Positions 43,611-53,475 are shown, counted from the first letter of the stretch. The stretch: DNA of 64,000 bases from Paenibacillus glycanilyticus (GCF_030161375.1 NZ_BSSQ01000011.1:62001-126000); one strand, 5' to 3'. Program-made: numbers and translations. Notes: generated by a model from the letters alone, not told the origin.

Positions 43611-45019
43611 TCAATCGTACATTGGAACAAGTAGCCGACATGTGCGGCGCTAGGGCCTATAAAGGCGAATCGATCCGAATTGCCGGAGTCAGCACGGATA
43701 CGCGCAGCATCCAGACGGGGCAGCTGTTCGTTCCGCTCGTTGGCGATAACTTTGACGGCCATAACTACGTAGCGCAGGCGCTTCAACAGGGAGCGGCAGC
43801 TGCACTGTGGGAGACGAAGCGCGAAGTTCCGCAAGAGCTGGCGGATGCGCCGCTGCTTTTTGTCAGAGATACGCTGAAGGCGCTGCAGCTTCTGGCTACC
43901 TCCTACCGGGAGGAACTGTATGTCCGTGTCATCGGCATTACGGGCAGCAACGGCAAAACAACAACGAAGGATATGGTTGCCGCCGTGCTGGGCACTTCTT
44001 ACAAAGTTCATAAGACGGCCGGCAATTTGAATAATCATATTGGACTGCCGTTAACCGTTCTGCAATTGGATGAAGAGACGGATGCGGCTGTTCTGGAGAT
44101 GGGCATGAGCGGCTTTGGCGAGATTGAGCTGCTAACGAATATTGCCCGTCCTGATGTTGCGGTCATTACGAATATCGGAGATGCGCATCTGCTTCAGTTA
44201 GGCTCGCGCGAAGGCATCGCGAAGGCGAAGCTGGAAATCGCGCAAGGCTTGCATTCAGGCGGCGTTCTGCTGTATAACGGCGATGAGCCGCTGCTTGAAG
44301 CGGAATTGAAAGTAACGGCCCTGCCGGAAGGCATTCAGTTACAAACCTTTGGACTAGGCGAGTCAAATGAGTGGTCGGCTGCCGATATTGAGGTTGGCGC
44401 GGTTTCTTCGGCCTTTGCGGTTAAGCGCAAGGGACAGGAAGCAGTCTCTGCCCTTTATGCCATTCCCGTGCCCGGCCAACATAATGTGAGCAACGCGCTT
44501 GCCGCGATTGCGATTGGCCGCCGGTTTGGCATTTCGGAAGAGAAGATTCGCGAAGGACTTGTTAGCCTTGAATTAACGGGGATGAGAATTCAGCCGGTTA
44601 AAGCGCACAACGGGGCTATGATTCTAAACGATGCGTATAATGCCAATCCAACGGCCGTACGTGCCGCAATTGATTTGGTCGGGCAGCTGAGCGGCTTCCG
44701 GCGCAAATGGATCGTGCTAGGCGATATGCTAGAGCTTGGCCCGGAAGAAGAATCCCTTCATTATGATACCGGGGCTTATATTACGCCGGACAAGGCTGAT
44801 GCCGTGGTCACTTGCGGACCATTGTCGCAGCACACGTCGGCAGGTGCATTATCTCGATTCCCGGCTGAAGCGAAGGATTATGACATTGTACATTTTGATG
44901 ATAAAGGGAAGCTTGGAGAATGGTTGAAACAACAAGTGGAGCCTGGCGATTTGGTGCTTGTCAAAGGCTCGCGCGGCATGCGCATGGAACAGATTGTCCA
45001 AACTTTGGAAGCGAGGTGA
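43607..45019 (+). CDS. murF: UDP-MurNAc-tripeptide:D-Ala-D-Ala ligase
   Basis: A 470-residue Mur ligase that adds D-Ala-D-Ala. ATP loop GSNGKTTTKDM; NAAAA-type central motif seen as HKTAGNLNNHIGLP; ILNDAYNANP near the C-terminal domain. TTG at 43607 overlaps the murE stop (TTGA) and follows AAGGGG, so translation is probably coupled. Confidence 0.95.
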   Translation: MINRTLEQVADMCGARAYKGESIRIAGVSTDTRSIQTGQLFVPLVGDNFDGHNYVAQALQQGAAAALWETKREVPQELADAPLLFVRDTLKALQLLATSYREELYVRVIGITGSNGKTTTKDMVAAVLGTSYKVHKTAGNLNNHIGLPLTVLQLDEETDAAVLEMGMSGFGEIELLTNIARPDVAVITNIGDAHLLQLGSREGIAKAKLEIAQGLHSGGVLLYNGDEPLLEAELKVTALPEGIQLQTFGLGESNEWSAADIEVGAVSSAFAVKRKGQEAVSALYAIPVPGQHNVSNALAAIAIGRRFGISEEKIREGLVSLELTGMRIQPVKAHNGAMILNDAYNANPTAVRAAIDLVGQLSGFRRKWIVLGDMLELGPEEESLHYDTGAYITPDKADAVVTCGPLSQHTSAGALSRFPAEAKDYDIVHFDDKGKLGEWLKQQVEPGDLVLVKGSRGMRMEQIVQTLEAR

Positions 45020-45027
45020 GCTAAATA

Positions 45028-45984
45028 ATGGACACGATGGTCATCTTATTCTCATTAGGTGCATCATTTTTAATAGCGGTTCTGCTTGGACCATTGTTCA
45101 TTCCGCTTCTCCGGCGCATGAAGTTTGGACAGCAAATCCGTACGGACGGTCCGCAAAGCCATTTGAAGAAAAGCGGCACGCCAACGATGGGCGGCATCAT
45201 TATTATGCTGGCCCTCCTGATTTCCTTCTTGAAATTTTCCGACAAAACGCCGGATTTCTGGGTGCTGTTCACAGCCTCGCTCGGCTTTGGTCTTGTCGGG
45301 TTCTTGGATGATTATATTAAAATTGTCTTCAAACGTTCGCTTGGTTTGACGGCGCGCCAAAAGCTGTTCGGACAGTTATTGTTCTCCATTATCGTATGTG
45401 CCGAGCTGTACAATATGAATCACAGCACGATGATCACGGTTCCGGGCACGTCATGGGGCTTTGATCTTGGATGGTTCTATTATCCGTTTGTGGTTATCAT
45501 CCTGTTCGGATCCAGTAACGCGGTTAACTTTACGGATGGTCTGGACGGACTTTTGTCCGGTACAAGCGCAATTGCATTTGGTGCATTTACGATTATCGCG
45601 CTTCAATTGTCCGAACATGAATCGGCTATTTTCTCCGCTGCGATGGTAGGCGCGGTATTAGGTTTCCTAATCTTCAATGCCCATCCTGCCAAAGTGTTCA
45701 TGGGAGACACCGGTTCGCTTGGGATAGGCGGAGGTATTGCGGCAGTTGCGATTCTGACCAAGACGGAGCTGTTGCTCGTTATTGTTGGCGGCGTGTTTGT
45801 TCTGGAAATGCTGTCGGTTATCCTGCAGGTGGGATCGTTTAAACTCCGCGGCAAACGGATTTTCAAGATGAGTCCGATTCACCATCACTTCGAGTTAATT
45901 GGTTGGTCGGAGTGGCGCGTTGTTACAACGTTCTGGTCGGTTGGTTTAATCCTTGCCGTGGTTGGACTTTTTCTTGCTCTATAA
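45028..45984 (+). CDS. mraY: phospho-MurNAc-pentapeptide transferase
   Basis: A 318-residue polytopic enzyme (about ten membrane segments) that makes lipid I from UDP-MurNAc-pentapeptide and undecaprenyl phosphate. Conserved acidic residues are in FLDDYIKI and [10 protein letters not shown], and the histidine motif is [23 protein letters not shown] precedes the ATG. Confidence 0.96.
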   Translation: MDTMVILFSLGASFLIAVLLGPLFIPLLRRMKFGQQIRTDGPQSHLKKSGTPTMGGIIIMLALLISFLKFSDKTPDFWVLFTASLGFGLVGFLDDYIKIVFKRSLGLTARQKLFGQLLFSIIVCAELYNMNHSTMITVPGTSWGFDLGWFYYPFVVIILFGSSNAVNFTDGLDGLLSGTSAIAFGAFTIIALQLSEHESAIFSAAMVGAVLGFLIFNAHPAKVFMGDTGSLGIGGGIAAVAILTKTELLLVIVGGVFVLEMLSVILQVGSFKLRGKRIFKMSPIHHHFELIGWSEWRVVTTFWSVGLILAVVGLFLAL

Positions 45985-46003
45985 GCAATAATGGCTTGGT
46001 GCG

Positions 46004-46041
46004 TCTCCCGCCTGCTGCCTAATTGGCAGACTGGCGGGAGA
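46004..46041 (+). other. strong hairpin between mraY and murD
   Basis: TCTCCCGCC (46004-46012) pairs with GGCGGGAGA (46033-46041), and inside it CTGCC (46015-46019) pairs with GGCAG (46025-46029). No U-tract follows, so it is more likely an mRNA processing or stability element than a terminator. Confidence 0.6.
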
Positions 46042-46109
46042 GGGCAAGCTGAACATAACATAGACTACTAAGCGGCTTTCGCCGTTTCTTATACGAAGGA
46101 GTTGTACAC

Positions 46110-47531
46110 ATGAACCATCCGGCGACTTATCGGGATCGCCGCGTCGTTGTATTAGGTCTAGCCAGAAGCGGCGTGAGCGTAGCGAAAGTATTTCATGCTC
46201 TTGGAGCGGAAGTCATTGTTAACGATAAAAAAGAACGTGAACTATGCCCCGAAGCGGATGAATTAACTGCTTTGGGCATTTCTGTGCTATGCGGGTATCA
46301 CCCGGATGACCTGGTTACCGGCGATACGGCGCTTTTGGTGAAAAACCCGGGCATTCCTTACACGGCTAGTCCCGTTCAGCAGGCCGAAACGCATGGCGTT
46401 GAGATTGTTACGGAAGTGGAAGTCGCTTATTGGTTGTCGGCGGCACCTATTATCGGAATAACGGGCTCTAACGGGAAAACAACAACGACCACCTGGATCG
46501 GCAAGCTGCTTGATGAAGCGGGCTTTAATCCTATCGTTGCCGGCAATATCGGCACGCCGCTATGCGAAGCGGCAGCCGAGGCGACGGAAGACAATTGGAT
46601 CGTTGCCGAGCTCAGCAGCTTTCAGCTGAAGGGAACGTCCTCGTTCCGTCCGCGGGTAGCCATGCTGCTTAATATCGTTGAGACGCATTTGGACTACCAT
46701 GGCGGCATGGAAGATTACGTCGTATCCAAGACGAAGCTGTTCGCCAACCAGACGGCAGATGATATAGCCGTTCTGAACTGGGATGATGCAACTTGCCGGG
46801 CTATTGCAGACACGGTTCAAGCTAAAGTTCTCCCGTTCTCGCTTTATGTGCGTTTGGACAAAGGGGTTTGCGTTGAACCGCCGTTTGAGAGAGGCAAAGA
46901 ATCCGATGCTGCCCATATGATCGTATGGCGCAAGGAAGACGGAACGGAAGAGACGATTCTGCCCGTATCCGAGCTTGGTATTCCGGGCCGCCATAATGCG
47001 GCGAACGCGCTAGCGGCTATCGCTGGCTGCCTTGCGGCAGGGGTTGCTCCGCAAGCCATGGTGCCGGCTTTGAAGGGATTCAGAGGGGTCGAACACCGGC
47101 TTGAATATGCGGGTGAAATAAACGGCGTTCATTATTATAACGATTCCAAAGCAACGAATCCGACGGCAACAACGATGTCTGTTGGTTCGATGAGCGCCCC
47201 GATCATTCTGATTGCGGGCGGACTTGACCGCGGCTCTGATTATATGGAGCTGCTTCCGGTATTCCGCGACCGTCTGAAAGGACTCGTGGCGCTTGGCGAA
47301 ACGAGAAGCAAGCTGGCGAAGGTAGCGGAACTTGCAGGTTTAACGAATGTACGATTGGTCGAACCTGAGGAGGACGCCGAATCTACCTTGCGGAAGGCGG
47401 TGCAAGAGGCAGCAGGACTTGCTGAGTCCGGAGATGCCGTATTGCTGTCGCCAGCCTGCGCAAGTTGGGATATGTTCAAATCCTTTGAGGACAGAGGACG
47501 CATTTTTAAAGAATCGGCGCATACCTTGTAA
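46110..47531 (+). CDS. murD: UDP-MurNAc-L-Ala:D-Glu ligase
   Basis: A 473-residue Mur ligase that adds D-glutamate to UDP-MurNAc-L-Ala. N-terminal Rossmann-like domain (VVVLGLARSGVSVAK), ATP loop GSNGKTTTTTW, central HLDYHGGMEDY, and LSPACASWDMF near the end. GAAGGAGTTGTACAC precedes the ATG. It lies 125 bp after mraY, the gap holding a hairpin. Confidence 0.95.
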   Translation: MNHPATYRDRRVVVLGLARSGVSVAKVFHALGAEVIVNDKKERELCPEADELTALGISVLCGYHPDDLVTGDTALLVKNPGIPYTASPVQQAETHGVEIVTEVEVAYWLSAAPIIGITGSNGKTTTTTWIGKLLDEAGFNPIVAGNIGTPLCEAAAEATEDNWIVAELSSFQLKGTSSFRPRVAMLLNIVETHLDYHGGMEDYVVSKTKLFANQTADDIAVLNWDDATCRAIADTVQAKVLPFSLYVRLDKGVCVEPPFERGKESDAAHMIVWRKEDGTEETILPVSELGIPGRHNAANALAAIAGCLAAGVAPQAMVPALKGFRGVEHRLEYAGEINGVHYYNDSKATNPTATTMSVGSMSAPIILIAGGLDRGSDYMELLPVFRDRLKGLVALGETRSKLAKVAELAGLTNVRLVEPEEDAESTLRKAVQEAAGLAESGDAVLLSPACASWDMFKSFEDRGRIFKESAHTL

Positions 47532-47577
47532 GTAGGGGGCTTGTCCCTACTTACGCTAAACAAGAGGTGTGTTTGCT

Positions 47578-48675
47578 ATGGCCAAAGCCAGGTCCGCCCC
47601 GGACGTTTGGATGATCGTCTCTATCGCGCTTATCCTGACGATTGGATTAATAATGGTATATAGCGCGAGCGCTGTGCTTGCTTTCCATGATCACGGCGAT
47701 AAATTCTATTTCGTGAAGCGTCAGCTTATATTTGCCGTATTAGGCGTGTTTGCGTTAACATTTACGATGAACATGAATTATCTGGTGTGGAAAAAATGGG
47801 CGAAGCTTGCGCTTATCATCTGCTTCGTTCTGCTTATTATCGTACTTATACCGGGGATCGGGGTTGTGCGAGGCGGTGCCCGCAGTTGGCTGGGGATCAG
47901 TTCGTTTGGCATACAGCCGTCTGAATTTATGAAGCTGGCGATGATTTTGTTTCTCGCCAAATGGCTGTCGGAGAAACAGCAGACCATTACTTTGTTTACT
48001 AAAGGGCTGCTTCCTCCTCTTGGCCTCGTTGGACTAGCTTTCGGCTTGATCATGTTGCAGCCTGACTTAGGGTCTGGCGCGGTGATGGTTGGAGCATCGC
48101 TAATCCTTATATTTGCGGCAGGTGCCAGGATCAGCCATTTGGCACTTCTTGGATCCAGCGGACTACTGGGACTAATAGGGCTAGTTATTGCCGAACCGTA
48201 TAGGATGAAGAGGATTACGGGCTTTCTGGATCCTTGGGCGGATCCGCTTGGTACAGGCTATCAGATTATACAATCGCTGTACGCGATAGGGCCGGGCGGG
48301 TTAGTAGGGCTTGGGCTTGGCATGAGCCGCCAGAAATTCAGCTATTTGCCGGAGCCGCAGACCGATTTTATTTTCTCCATTATATCCGAAGAGTTGGGCT
48401 TTATTGGAGGCGCGGCGCTTATCCTGTTATTTATGATATTGGTCTGGAGAGGGATCCGGACGGCTATATCGGCTCCCGACACGTTTGGCAGCTTGCTGGC
48501 GGTAGGGATTACCGGGATTGTGGGCGTTCAGGTGCTCATTAACATTGGTGTCGTAATCGGCGCGATGCCGGTTACCGGGATCACGCTGCCGCTGATCAGC
48601 TACGGCGGATCATCATTGACGTTATTGCTTACCGCTCTTGGCATTTTGCTCAATATATCCCGTTATTCAAGATAA
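47578..48675 (+). CDS. spoVE: SEDS glycosyltransferase SpoVE/FtsW
   Basis: A 365-residue polytopic (about ten membrane segments) SEDS protein. Conserved: GGARSWLGISSFGIQPSE, LQPDLGSG, and near the end GMPVTGITLPLISYGGSS-like GAMPVTGITLPLISYGGSS. These proteins polymerise glycan with a cognate class B PBP; the length and position after murD match B. subtilis SpoVE, the SpoVD partner, though a role in division (FtsW) cannot be excluded. ATG at 47578 follows AAGAGGTG. Confidence 0.9.
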   Translation: MAKARSAPDVWMIVSIALILTIGLIMVYSASAVLAFHDHGDKFYFVKRQLIFAVLGVFALTFTMNMNYLVWKKWAKLALIICFVLLIIVLIPGIGVVRGGARSWLGISSFGIQPSEFMKLAMILFLAKWLSEKQQTITLFTKGLLPPLGLVGLAFGLIMLQPDLGSGAVMVGASLILIFAAGARISHLALLGSSGLLGLIGLVIAEPYRMKRITGFLDPWADPLGTGYQIIQSLYAIGPGGLVGLGLGMSRQKFSYLPEPQTDFIFSIISEELGFIGGAALILLFMILVWRGIRTAISAPDTFGSLLAVGITGIVGVQVLINIGVVIGAMPVTGITLPLISYGGSSLTLLLTALGILLNISRYSR

Positions 48676-48683
48676 TCGAGGGA

Positions 48684-48803
48684 TTGCATATTGGCGTAAA
48701 TGGCCGGCATGGCGCCGCCTTTCGAGGCGGCTTCCTGACGTCCATTTTTGTGTTTGCGCAGGTTGCCTGGGCGATTGTCACATTCAGTATGGAGAGGGCA
48801 TAA
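48684..48803 (+). CDS. possible 39-residue membrane peptide
   Basis: A short frame just after spoVE reads MHIGVNGRHGAAFRGG then a hydrophobic segment (FLTSIFVFAQVAWAIVTF) and SMERA before TAA. It has one credible membrane span with positive charge on the N-terminal side. Against it: the TTG start abuts the only purine run (GAGGGA) with poor spacing, and the GGCGCCGCC/GGCGGC region can form a hairpin. In B. subtilis the slot after spoVE is murG. I do not recognise the peptide. Confidence 0.25.
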   Translation: MHIGVNGRHGAAFRGGFLTSIFVFAQVAWAIVTFSMERA

Positions 48804-48936
48804 GATACTCTATAAATCGTGACCGTCGCCCTGCTCGGGGCATTAGTCACTAACGCTATGGCAGACAGCAGCAGTGCTTAAGCCTACAGCGGAATCCGCA
48901 CTCTCTCAACAAGAAGCTAAAAGGAGGTTCGACAAC

Positions 48937-49842
48937 ATGGAAAACTATATAACGGAATTGGAACAAGCAGGTCTCGGCCAACTCTTGTACAATGAGCCGC
49001 TTGCAAAACATACGACTTGGAAAATCGGCGGACCCGCTGATGTTCTGTTTATCCCACACGGCAAAGATCAGCTCGTGTCGGCCATCCGCCTGCTTCATAA
49101 GCATGGCGTACCGTGGACGAATCTGGGACGCGGCTCCAATATGCTGGTGAGCGACAAAGGTATTCGCGGCGTAGTGATCAAAACGAAAGACGGGTTAGAT
49201 TACGTGCGTTTTGAAGGAACGCTCGCGCATGCGGGTGCAGCTTATTCGTTCATTAAGCTATCGGTCATGTCGGGCAAGGAAGGTCTATCTGGCTTGGAGT
49301 TCGCGGGGGGAATTCCGGGTTCGGTAGGCGGAGCTGTCTATATGAACGCAGGCGCGCATGGATCGGATGTGTCACGTATTTTTAGATCAGCTGAGATTGT
49401 GCTGGAGACAGGTGAATTGGTTCGATTCGATCGGGAGGCGATGCAATTCTCATATCGCCACTCTATCCTTCACGAGGTGAAAGGCGTCGTTCTAGAAGCT
49501 ACGTTCGAGCTTGCAGAAGGAGACCGCAATGAGATAGCGGCAGTACTCGCGACTAACAAGGAACGGCGGTTACGCACGCAGCCGCTGCAGCTTGCATGCG
49601 CAGGCAGCGTGTTCCGTAACCCGACGGGTGATTTTGCTGCTAGATTGATTCAAGAGGCGGGTTTAAAGGGTGTTCGTTTCGGGGGAGCGGTAGTTTCGGA
49701 GCTTCATGCCAACTTCATAGTAAACACAGGGCAAGCGACAGCTGAAGACGTTCTCACCCTCATGTCGCACATTCAAGGTACGATAGCGGACCGCTACGGC
49801 GTTCAACTGGTGCCGGAAGTATTGGTGGTGGGTGAGCGGTAA
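48937..49842 (+). CDS. murB: UDP-N-acetylenolpyruvoylglucosamine reductase
   Basis: A 301-residue FAD enzyme that reduces UDP-GlcNAc-enolpyruvate to UDP-MurNAc. FAD-binding segments NLGRGSNMLVSD and GLEFAGGIPGSVGGAVYMNAGA; the active-site serine lies in CAGSVFRNP, and the C-terminal glutamate region is present. Length fits the type II enzyme. ATG at 48937 follows AAAAGGAGGTTCGACAAC; the open frame from 48874 has no site. Confidence 0.95.
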   Translation: MENYITELEQAGLGQLLYNEPLAKHTTWKIGGPADVLFIPHGKDQLVSAIRLLHKHGVPWTNLGRGSNMLVSDKGIRGVVIKTKDGLDYVRFEGTLAHAGAAYSFIKLSVMSGKEGLSGLEFAGGIPGSVGGAVYMNAGAHGSDVSRIFRSAEIVLETGELVRFDREAMQFSYRHSILHEVKGVVLEATFELAEGDRNEIAAVLATNKERRLRTQPLQLACAGSVFRNPTGDFAARLIQEAGLKGVRFGGAVVSELHANFIVNTGQATAEDVLTLMSHIQGTIADRYGVQLVPEVLVVGER

Positions 49843-49857
49843 TTCGGAGGTGATACA

Positions 49858-51126
49858 TTGGACAAATTGGTGATTGAAGGCGGGAAACCACTCTCAGGAT
49901 CCATTGTTATCCAAGGAGCGAAAAATGCCGCTTTGCCGATATTGGCAGCCTGTATGCTTGCAGAAGGCACGTTAACCATTGAACATGTGCCAAGGCTGCG
50001 CGATATCGAAGTAATGCTTAACATTTTGCGCGAATTAGGATGCCGCGCTGAGCATGTGGGAGATACAGTTATTCTGAATACGGAAACTGCACATACCTCC
50101 CATGTTCCGGAATCGTTAATGGGGCAGATGCGCTCGTCGATCTTTTTGATGGGTCCGTTATTAGCTAGATTTGGAGAGACGCAGGTGTATCAGCCTGGCG
50201 GCTGTGCAATCGGTGAGAGAAAAATCGATCTTCACTTGGAAGGACTTAAAGCTCTCGGCGCAGAAATTGAGGAGATCGGCAACCGGATTATTTGCAGAGC
50301 GGATCAATTGCAAGGTGCTGATATTCATCTGGCCTTCCCAAGCGTTGGAGCAACGGAAAACATTATGATGGCAGCCGTGCTTGCCGAAGGACGCACTACG
50401 ATTAGTAATGCGGCCCGCGAGCCGGAAATTCAAGATTTGCAAAAGTTTCTGAACGCGATGGGCGCAAAAATCATGGGTGCCGGAACGGATACCATTACGA
50501 TCGAAGGGGTACAGTCGCTAACACCTTGTACGTATCAGGTAATACCGGACCGAATCGTCGCCGGCACAATTATGGTAGCAGCTGCCGCAACACGCGGTCA
50601 GGTGACTCTTTTAAATACAAACCCAGCGCATTTATCTTCCCTCATTCATGTACTCCGCCGGGCTGGTGTTCAAATCGCAGTTGACGGTGATATAATCAAA
50701 GTGGGCTGCCCCGGGCGGCCAAGAGCAGTAGAAAGAGTCGTAACGGCTCCGTACCCTGCCTTCCCGACCGATCTTCAGTCGCAGGTGATGGTGCTTCTTG
50801 CGCTGGCGGACGGTGTGAGCATTTTGAAGGAAACGATCTTTGAAGGGCGTCTGAAGCATGTGGATGAATTGACCCGCATGGGTGCCGATATCCGGGTGGA
50901 TATGAATGCGGCCTTTATCCGCGGCGTACCGCGTCTGTACGGTGCAACCGTAGAAGCAACGGATCTCAGAGCAGGAGCGGCATTGGTCATTGCCGGATTG
51001 GCTGCGCAAGGCAAAACAATCGTTGAGCAAATCCATCATATTGACCGTGGCTATGATTGCATAGAGACCATGCTTGGCAGACTCGGCGCGCGCATTTCAA
51101 GGTATTCTCCTGTACCGAAGAGTTAA
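49858..51126 (+). CDS. murA: UDP-N-acetylglucosamine 1-carboxyvinyltransferase
   Basis: A 422-residue enzyme that transfers enolpyruvate from PEP to UDP-GlcNAc, the committed step of peptidoglycan synthesis and the target of fosfomycin. The reactive cysteine is C116 in PGGCAIGER, so it should be sensitive to the drug. TTG at 49858 follows CGGAGGTGATACA. MurA next to MurB here differs from B. subtilis, where murAA is elsewhere. Confidence 0.95.
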   Translation: MDKLVIEGGKPLSGSIVIQGAKNAALPILAACMLAEGTLTIEHVPRLRDIEVMLNILRELGCRAEHVGDTVILNTETAHTSHVPESLMGQMRSSIFLMGPLLARFGETQVYQPGGCAIGERKIDLHLEGLKALGAEIEEIGNRIICRADQLQGADIHLAFPSVGATENIMMAAVLAEGRTTISNAAREPEIQDLQKFLNAMGAKIMGAGTDTITIEGVQSLTPCTYQVIPDRIVAGTIMVAAAATRGQVTLLNTNPAHLSSLIHVLRRAGVQIAVDGDIIKVGCPGRPRAVERVVTAPYPAFPTDLQSQVMVLLALADGVSILKETIFEGRLKHVDELTRMGADIRVDMNAAFIRGVPRLYGATVEATDLRAGAALVIAGLAAQGKTIVEQIHHIDRGYDCIETMLGRLGARISRYSPVPKS

Positions 51127-51156
51127 ACGGTAATAATCGCAGCTGGATAGAAACGA

Positions 51157-51192
51157 CCGGCCCTGCCAATAAGGAGGTCCGGATGTTTTTTT
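51157..51192 (+). terminator. terminator or attenuator between murA and divIB
   Basis: CCGG(c)CCT(g)CC pairs with GG AGG(t)CCGG around AATAA, then ATG and seven T. The right arm also contains AGGAGGT followed by ATG-TTT-TTT-TAG, a ribosome site with a three-codon minigene, so translation and hairpin formation compete. Confidence 0.6.
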
Positions 51193-51210
51193 AGAAGGAA
51201 GGGACAAGTT

Positions 51211-51984
51211 ATGAGCGAGCTAGTGCCTGTATTGAAAGAACCGGAGCAGCGAAAAAGAAAAGGAAGCCGCAAACTGCTTGCCGTTCTTTTTTTATTGTTT
51301 GTTATTCTCTTATCTGTATTATTTTTCAACTCATCGATTAGCAAGATTACGACGATAACAATAGAAGGCGCGCAATATACGTCCAAAAGCGATATTCAGG
51401 CAGCCACGGGCATTACCGCAGGAGACGCCTATTTCGGTGTGTCGGGGAGCGCAGTTGAAAGACGCCTCACCAAAGCTTTGAAGCCGATTCAAGAAGCAAG
51501 CGTAGTCAAGTCCTTCCCTGGCAATGTCAAAATTACGGTCAAAGAATTTCCCGTTGTTGCGTTTGAATTGTCCGCTAGCGGCGAAATGGCCGCTATTCTG
51601 TCGAACGGCACGAACGTTTCGGCATTAAGCGACGAATTTCTTATGGACAAGCCCGTGCTCTCCGGCTGGAAGCCGGACGACCCGAACCGTGCCGAGCTGA
51701 CCAAGCAGCTGGGGCAAATCTCGGAAAAGCAACTATCGGACCTTTCAGAGATTATTCCGTTCCCTTCGAAGGCATATCCGGACCGGATCAAGATCTATAC
51801 GCGAACCAAATTCGAGGTCATTACGGCTGTGTCCCTGCTCGCGGAGAAGATCGAAGCGCTCAACGCGGTAATCGAGACGCAGGAGCCTGGCAAAATAACG
51901 ATGCTTCTCGCGGACACTTATGTTCCTTTTAATAGTAATGCTTCAGAAAATATGGAATCTGACCAAAAAGAGACTACTCAATAG
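51211..51984 (+). CDS. divIB: cell division protein DivIB/FtsQ
   Basis: A 257-residue bitopic protein: basic cytoplasmic tail, membrane segment (about 24-43), extracellular POTRA domain starting ITTITIEGAQYTSKSDIQ (about 45-115), then the FtsQ beta domain to about 235. It bridges FtsL-DivIC to the divisome. GAAGGAAGGGACAAGTT precedes the ATG. It is the last gene before the ftsAZ gap. Confidence 0.9.
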   Translation: MSELVPVLKEPEQRKRKGSRKLLAVLFLLFVILLSVLFFNSSISKITTITIEGAQYTSKSDIQAATGITAGDAYFGVSGSAVERRLTKALKPIQEASVVKSFPGNVKITVKEFPVVAFELSASGEMAAILSNGTNVSALSDEFLMDKPVLSGWKPDDPNRAELTKQLGQISEKQLSDLSEIIPFPSKAYPDRIKIYTRTKFEVITAVSLLAEKIEALNAVIETQEPGKITMLLADTYVPFNSNASENMESDQKETTQ

Positions 51985-52112
51985 GTTGAAAGAATGGTAG
52001 AATTTTATTCACAGATTTATGTATTTTCATAAGATGGTCAAGCATTCACTCACACACATAACAAGGGCATAAAAGGCCGCCACATTAGGGAAATGAAAAT
52101 TTTGTAGAAAAA

Positions 52113-52141
52113 AGAGGGAATATATCAAAGGCGTTGAATAT
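52113..52141 (+). promoter_or_regulatory. candidate sigma-H promoter of ftsAZ
   Basis: AGAGGGAAT (52113-52121), 11 bp, then GTTGAATAT (52133-52141). Against the consensus RNAGGAWWW-N11-RNNGAATWW only one base differs. B. subtilis ftsAZ also has a sigma-H promoter used at sporulation onset. It lies in the 226-bp gap between divIB and ftsA. Confidence 0.6.
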
Positions 52142-52210
52142 GTACAAGGACGAATGTTTAAACCCTATTCTTGTGTTTATTTTATTAGTTGAAACGGGAG
52201 GTGCCGCGGG

Positions 52211-53458
52211 TTGAGCAGTAACGACATCATCGTCAGTTTGGACATCGGTACATCCAAAGTTCGTGCTATTATTGGTGAAGTGAACAACGGATCCATTAAT
52301 ATTATTGGAGTTGGATCTGCCGACTCGGAGGGTATTCGCAAGGGAGCTATTGTAGATATTGACCAGACCGTGCAGTCGATTCGCAGCGCGATTGAGCATG
52401 CGGAAAGAATGGTTGGCATTCAAATATCAGACGTCTATGTTGGGATTCAAGGGAATCACATTGCACTTCAGACGAATCGTGGCGTTGTTGCAGTATCCAA
52501 TGAGGATCGTGAAATAGGCGAGGAAGATATCGAACGTGTTATTCAAGCGGCCAAGGTTGTCGCGCTTCCTCCTGAGAGAGAAATTATTAATTTGGTACCG
52601 AAGCAATTTTTGGTTGACGGCTTGGAAGGCATCTCGGATCCTCGCGGAATGATCGGCGTAAGGCTTGAGGTTGAAGCGACCATTGTAACAGGTGCAAAGA
52701 CGGCTATACATAACTTAATGCGCTGCGTAGAGAAGGCCGGACTGCAGATTTCGGGCGTGATCCTTATGTCACTTGCTTCTGGCGTCATGTCGCTTACGAA
52801 AGACGAGAAAACAATGGGAACCGTACTTACGGATATCGGTGCGGGTTCTACAACGATTACGATTTATGAGCAAGGCAGCCTTGCCGCGATATCGACATTG
52901 CCGATCGGCGGTGAATATGTCACCAATGATATCGCTTATGGACTGCGCACACAGTCGGAACAAGCGGAGAAGATCAAGCTGAAATACGGCTGCGCGTTTG
53001 TTGCCGATGCTGCTGAAGACGTGAAATTCAAAGTAACTCGCATGGGAAGCAATGTAGAGAAAGAGTTTTCCCAGGTGGATTTGGCTAGCATTATCGAGCC
53101 GCGCATGCAAGAGATTTTCCATCTTGTCCGTCAGGAAGTGCGCAATCTTGGTTACGGAGACAAAGTGAACGGATACGTACTCACTGGAGGTTCTGTGACG
53201 ATGCCGGGTACGCTGGCGCTTGCGCAAGCGGAGCTGGAGTCATCCGTTCGCATCGCGTCGCCGGATTATATCGGTGTGCGCGACCCTGCGTATAGCAGCG
53301 GGGTAGGAATGATCCAATACGTGTCGAAATATATGGGAGTACGAGGAGCAGCAACAAGTACAGGGAAGAAAACGGCAAGCCGCAAGTCGGGTACCACCGC
53401 TTCATCCAAACCCGGTATGTTCGAACGGTTGAAAAATATGTTTAGCGAATTTATTTGA
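52211..53458 (+). CDS. ftsA: cell division protein FtsA
   Basis: A 415-residue actin-like protein that anchors FtsZ to the membrane. N-terminal phosphate 1 motif [17 protein letters not shown], later [14 protein letters not shown] and VLTGGS; a Ser/Thr/Lys linker and the C-terminal amphipathic helix [15 protein letters not shown] at 52211 follows GGGAGGTGCCGCGGG. Coupled with ftsZ 17 bp downstream. Confidence 0.95.
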   Translation: MSSNDIIVSLDIGTSKVRAIIGEVNNGSINIIGVGSADSEGIRKGAIVDIDQTVQSIRSAIEHAERMVGIQISDVYVGIQGNHIALQTNRGVVAVSNEDREIGEEDIERVIQAAKVVALPPEREIINLVPKQFLVDGLEGISDPRGMIGVRLEVEATIVTGAKTAIHNLMRCVEKAGLQISGVILMSLASGVMSLTKDEKTMGTVLTDIGAGSTTITIYEQGSLAAISTLPIGGEYVTNDIAYGLRTQSEQAEKIKLKYGCAFVADAAEDVKFKVTRMGSNVEKEFSQVDLASIIEPRMQEIFHLVRQEVRNLGYGDKVNGYVLTGGSVTMPGTLALAQAELESSVRIASPDYIGVRDPAYSSGVGMIQYVSKYMGVRGAATSTGKKTASRKSGTTASSKPGMFERLKNMFSEFI

Positions 53459-53475
53459 TCGGGGGAAAATGGAAG

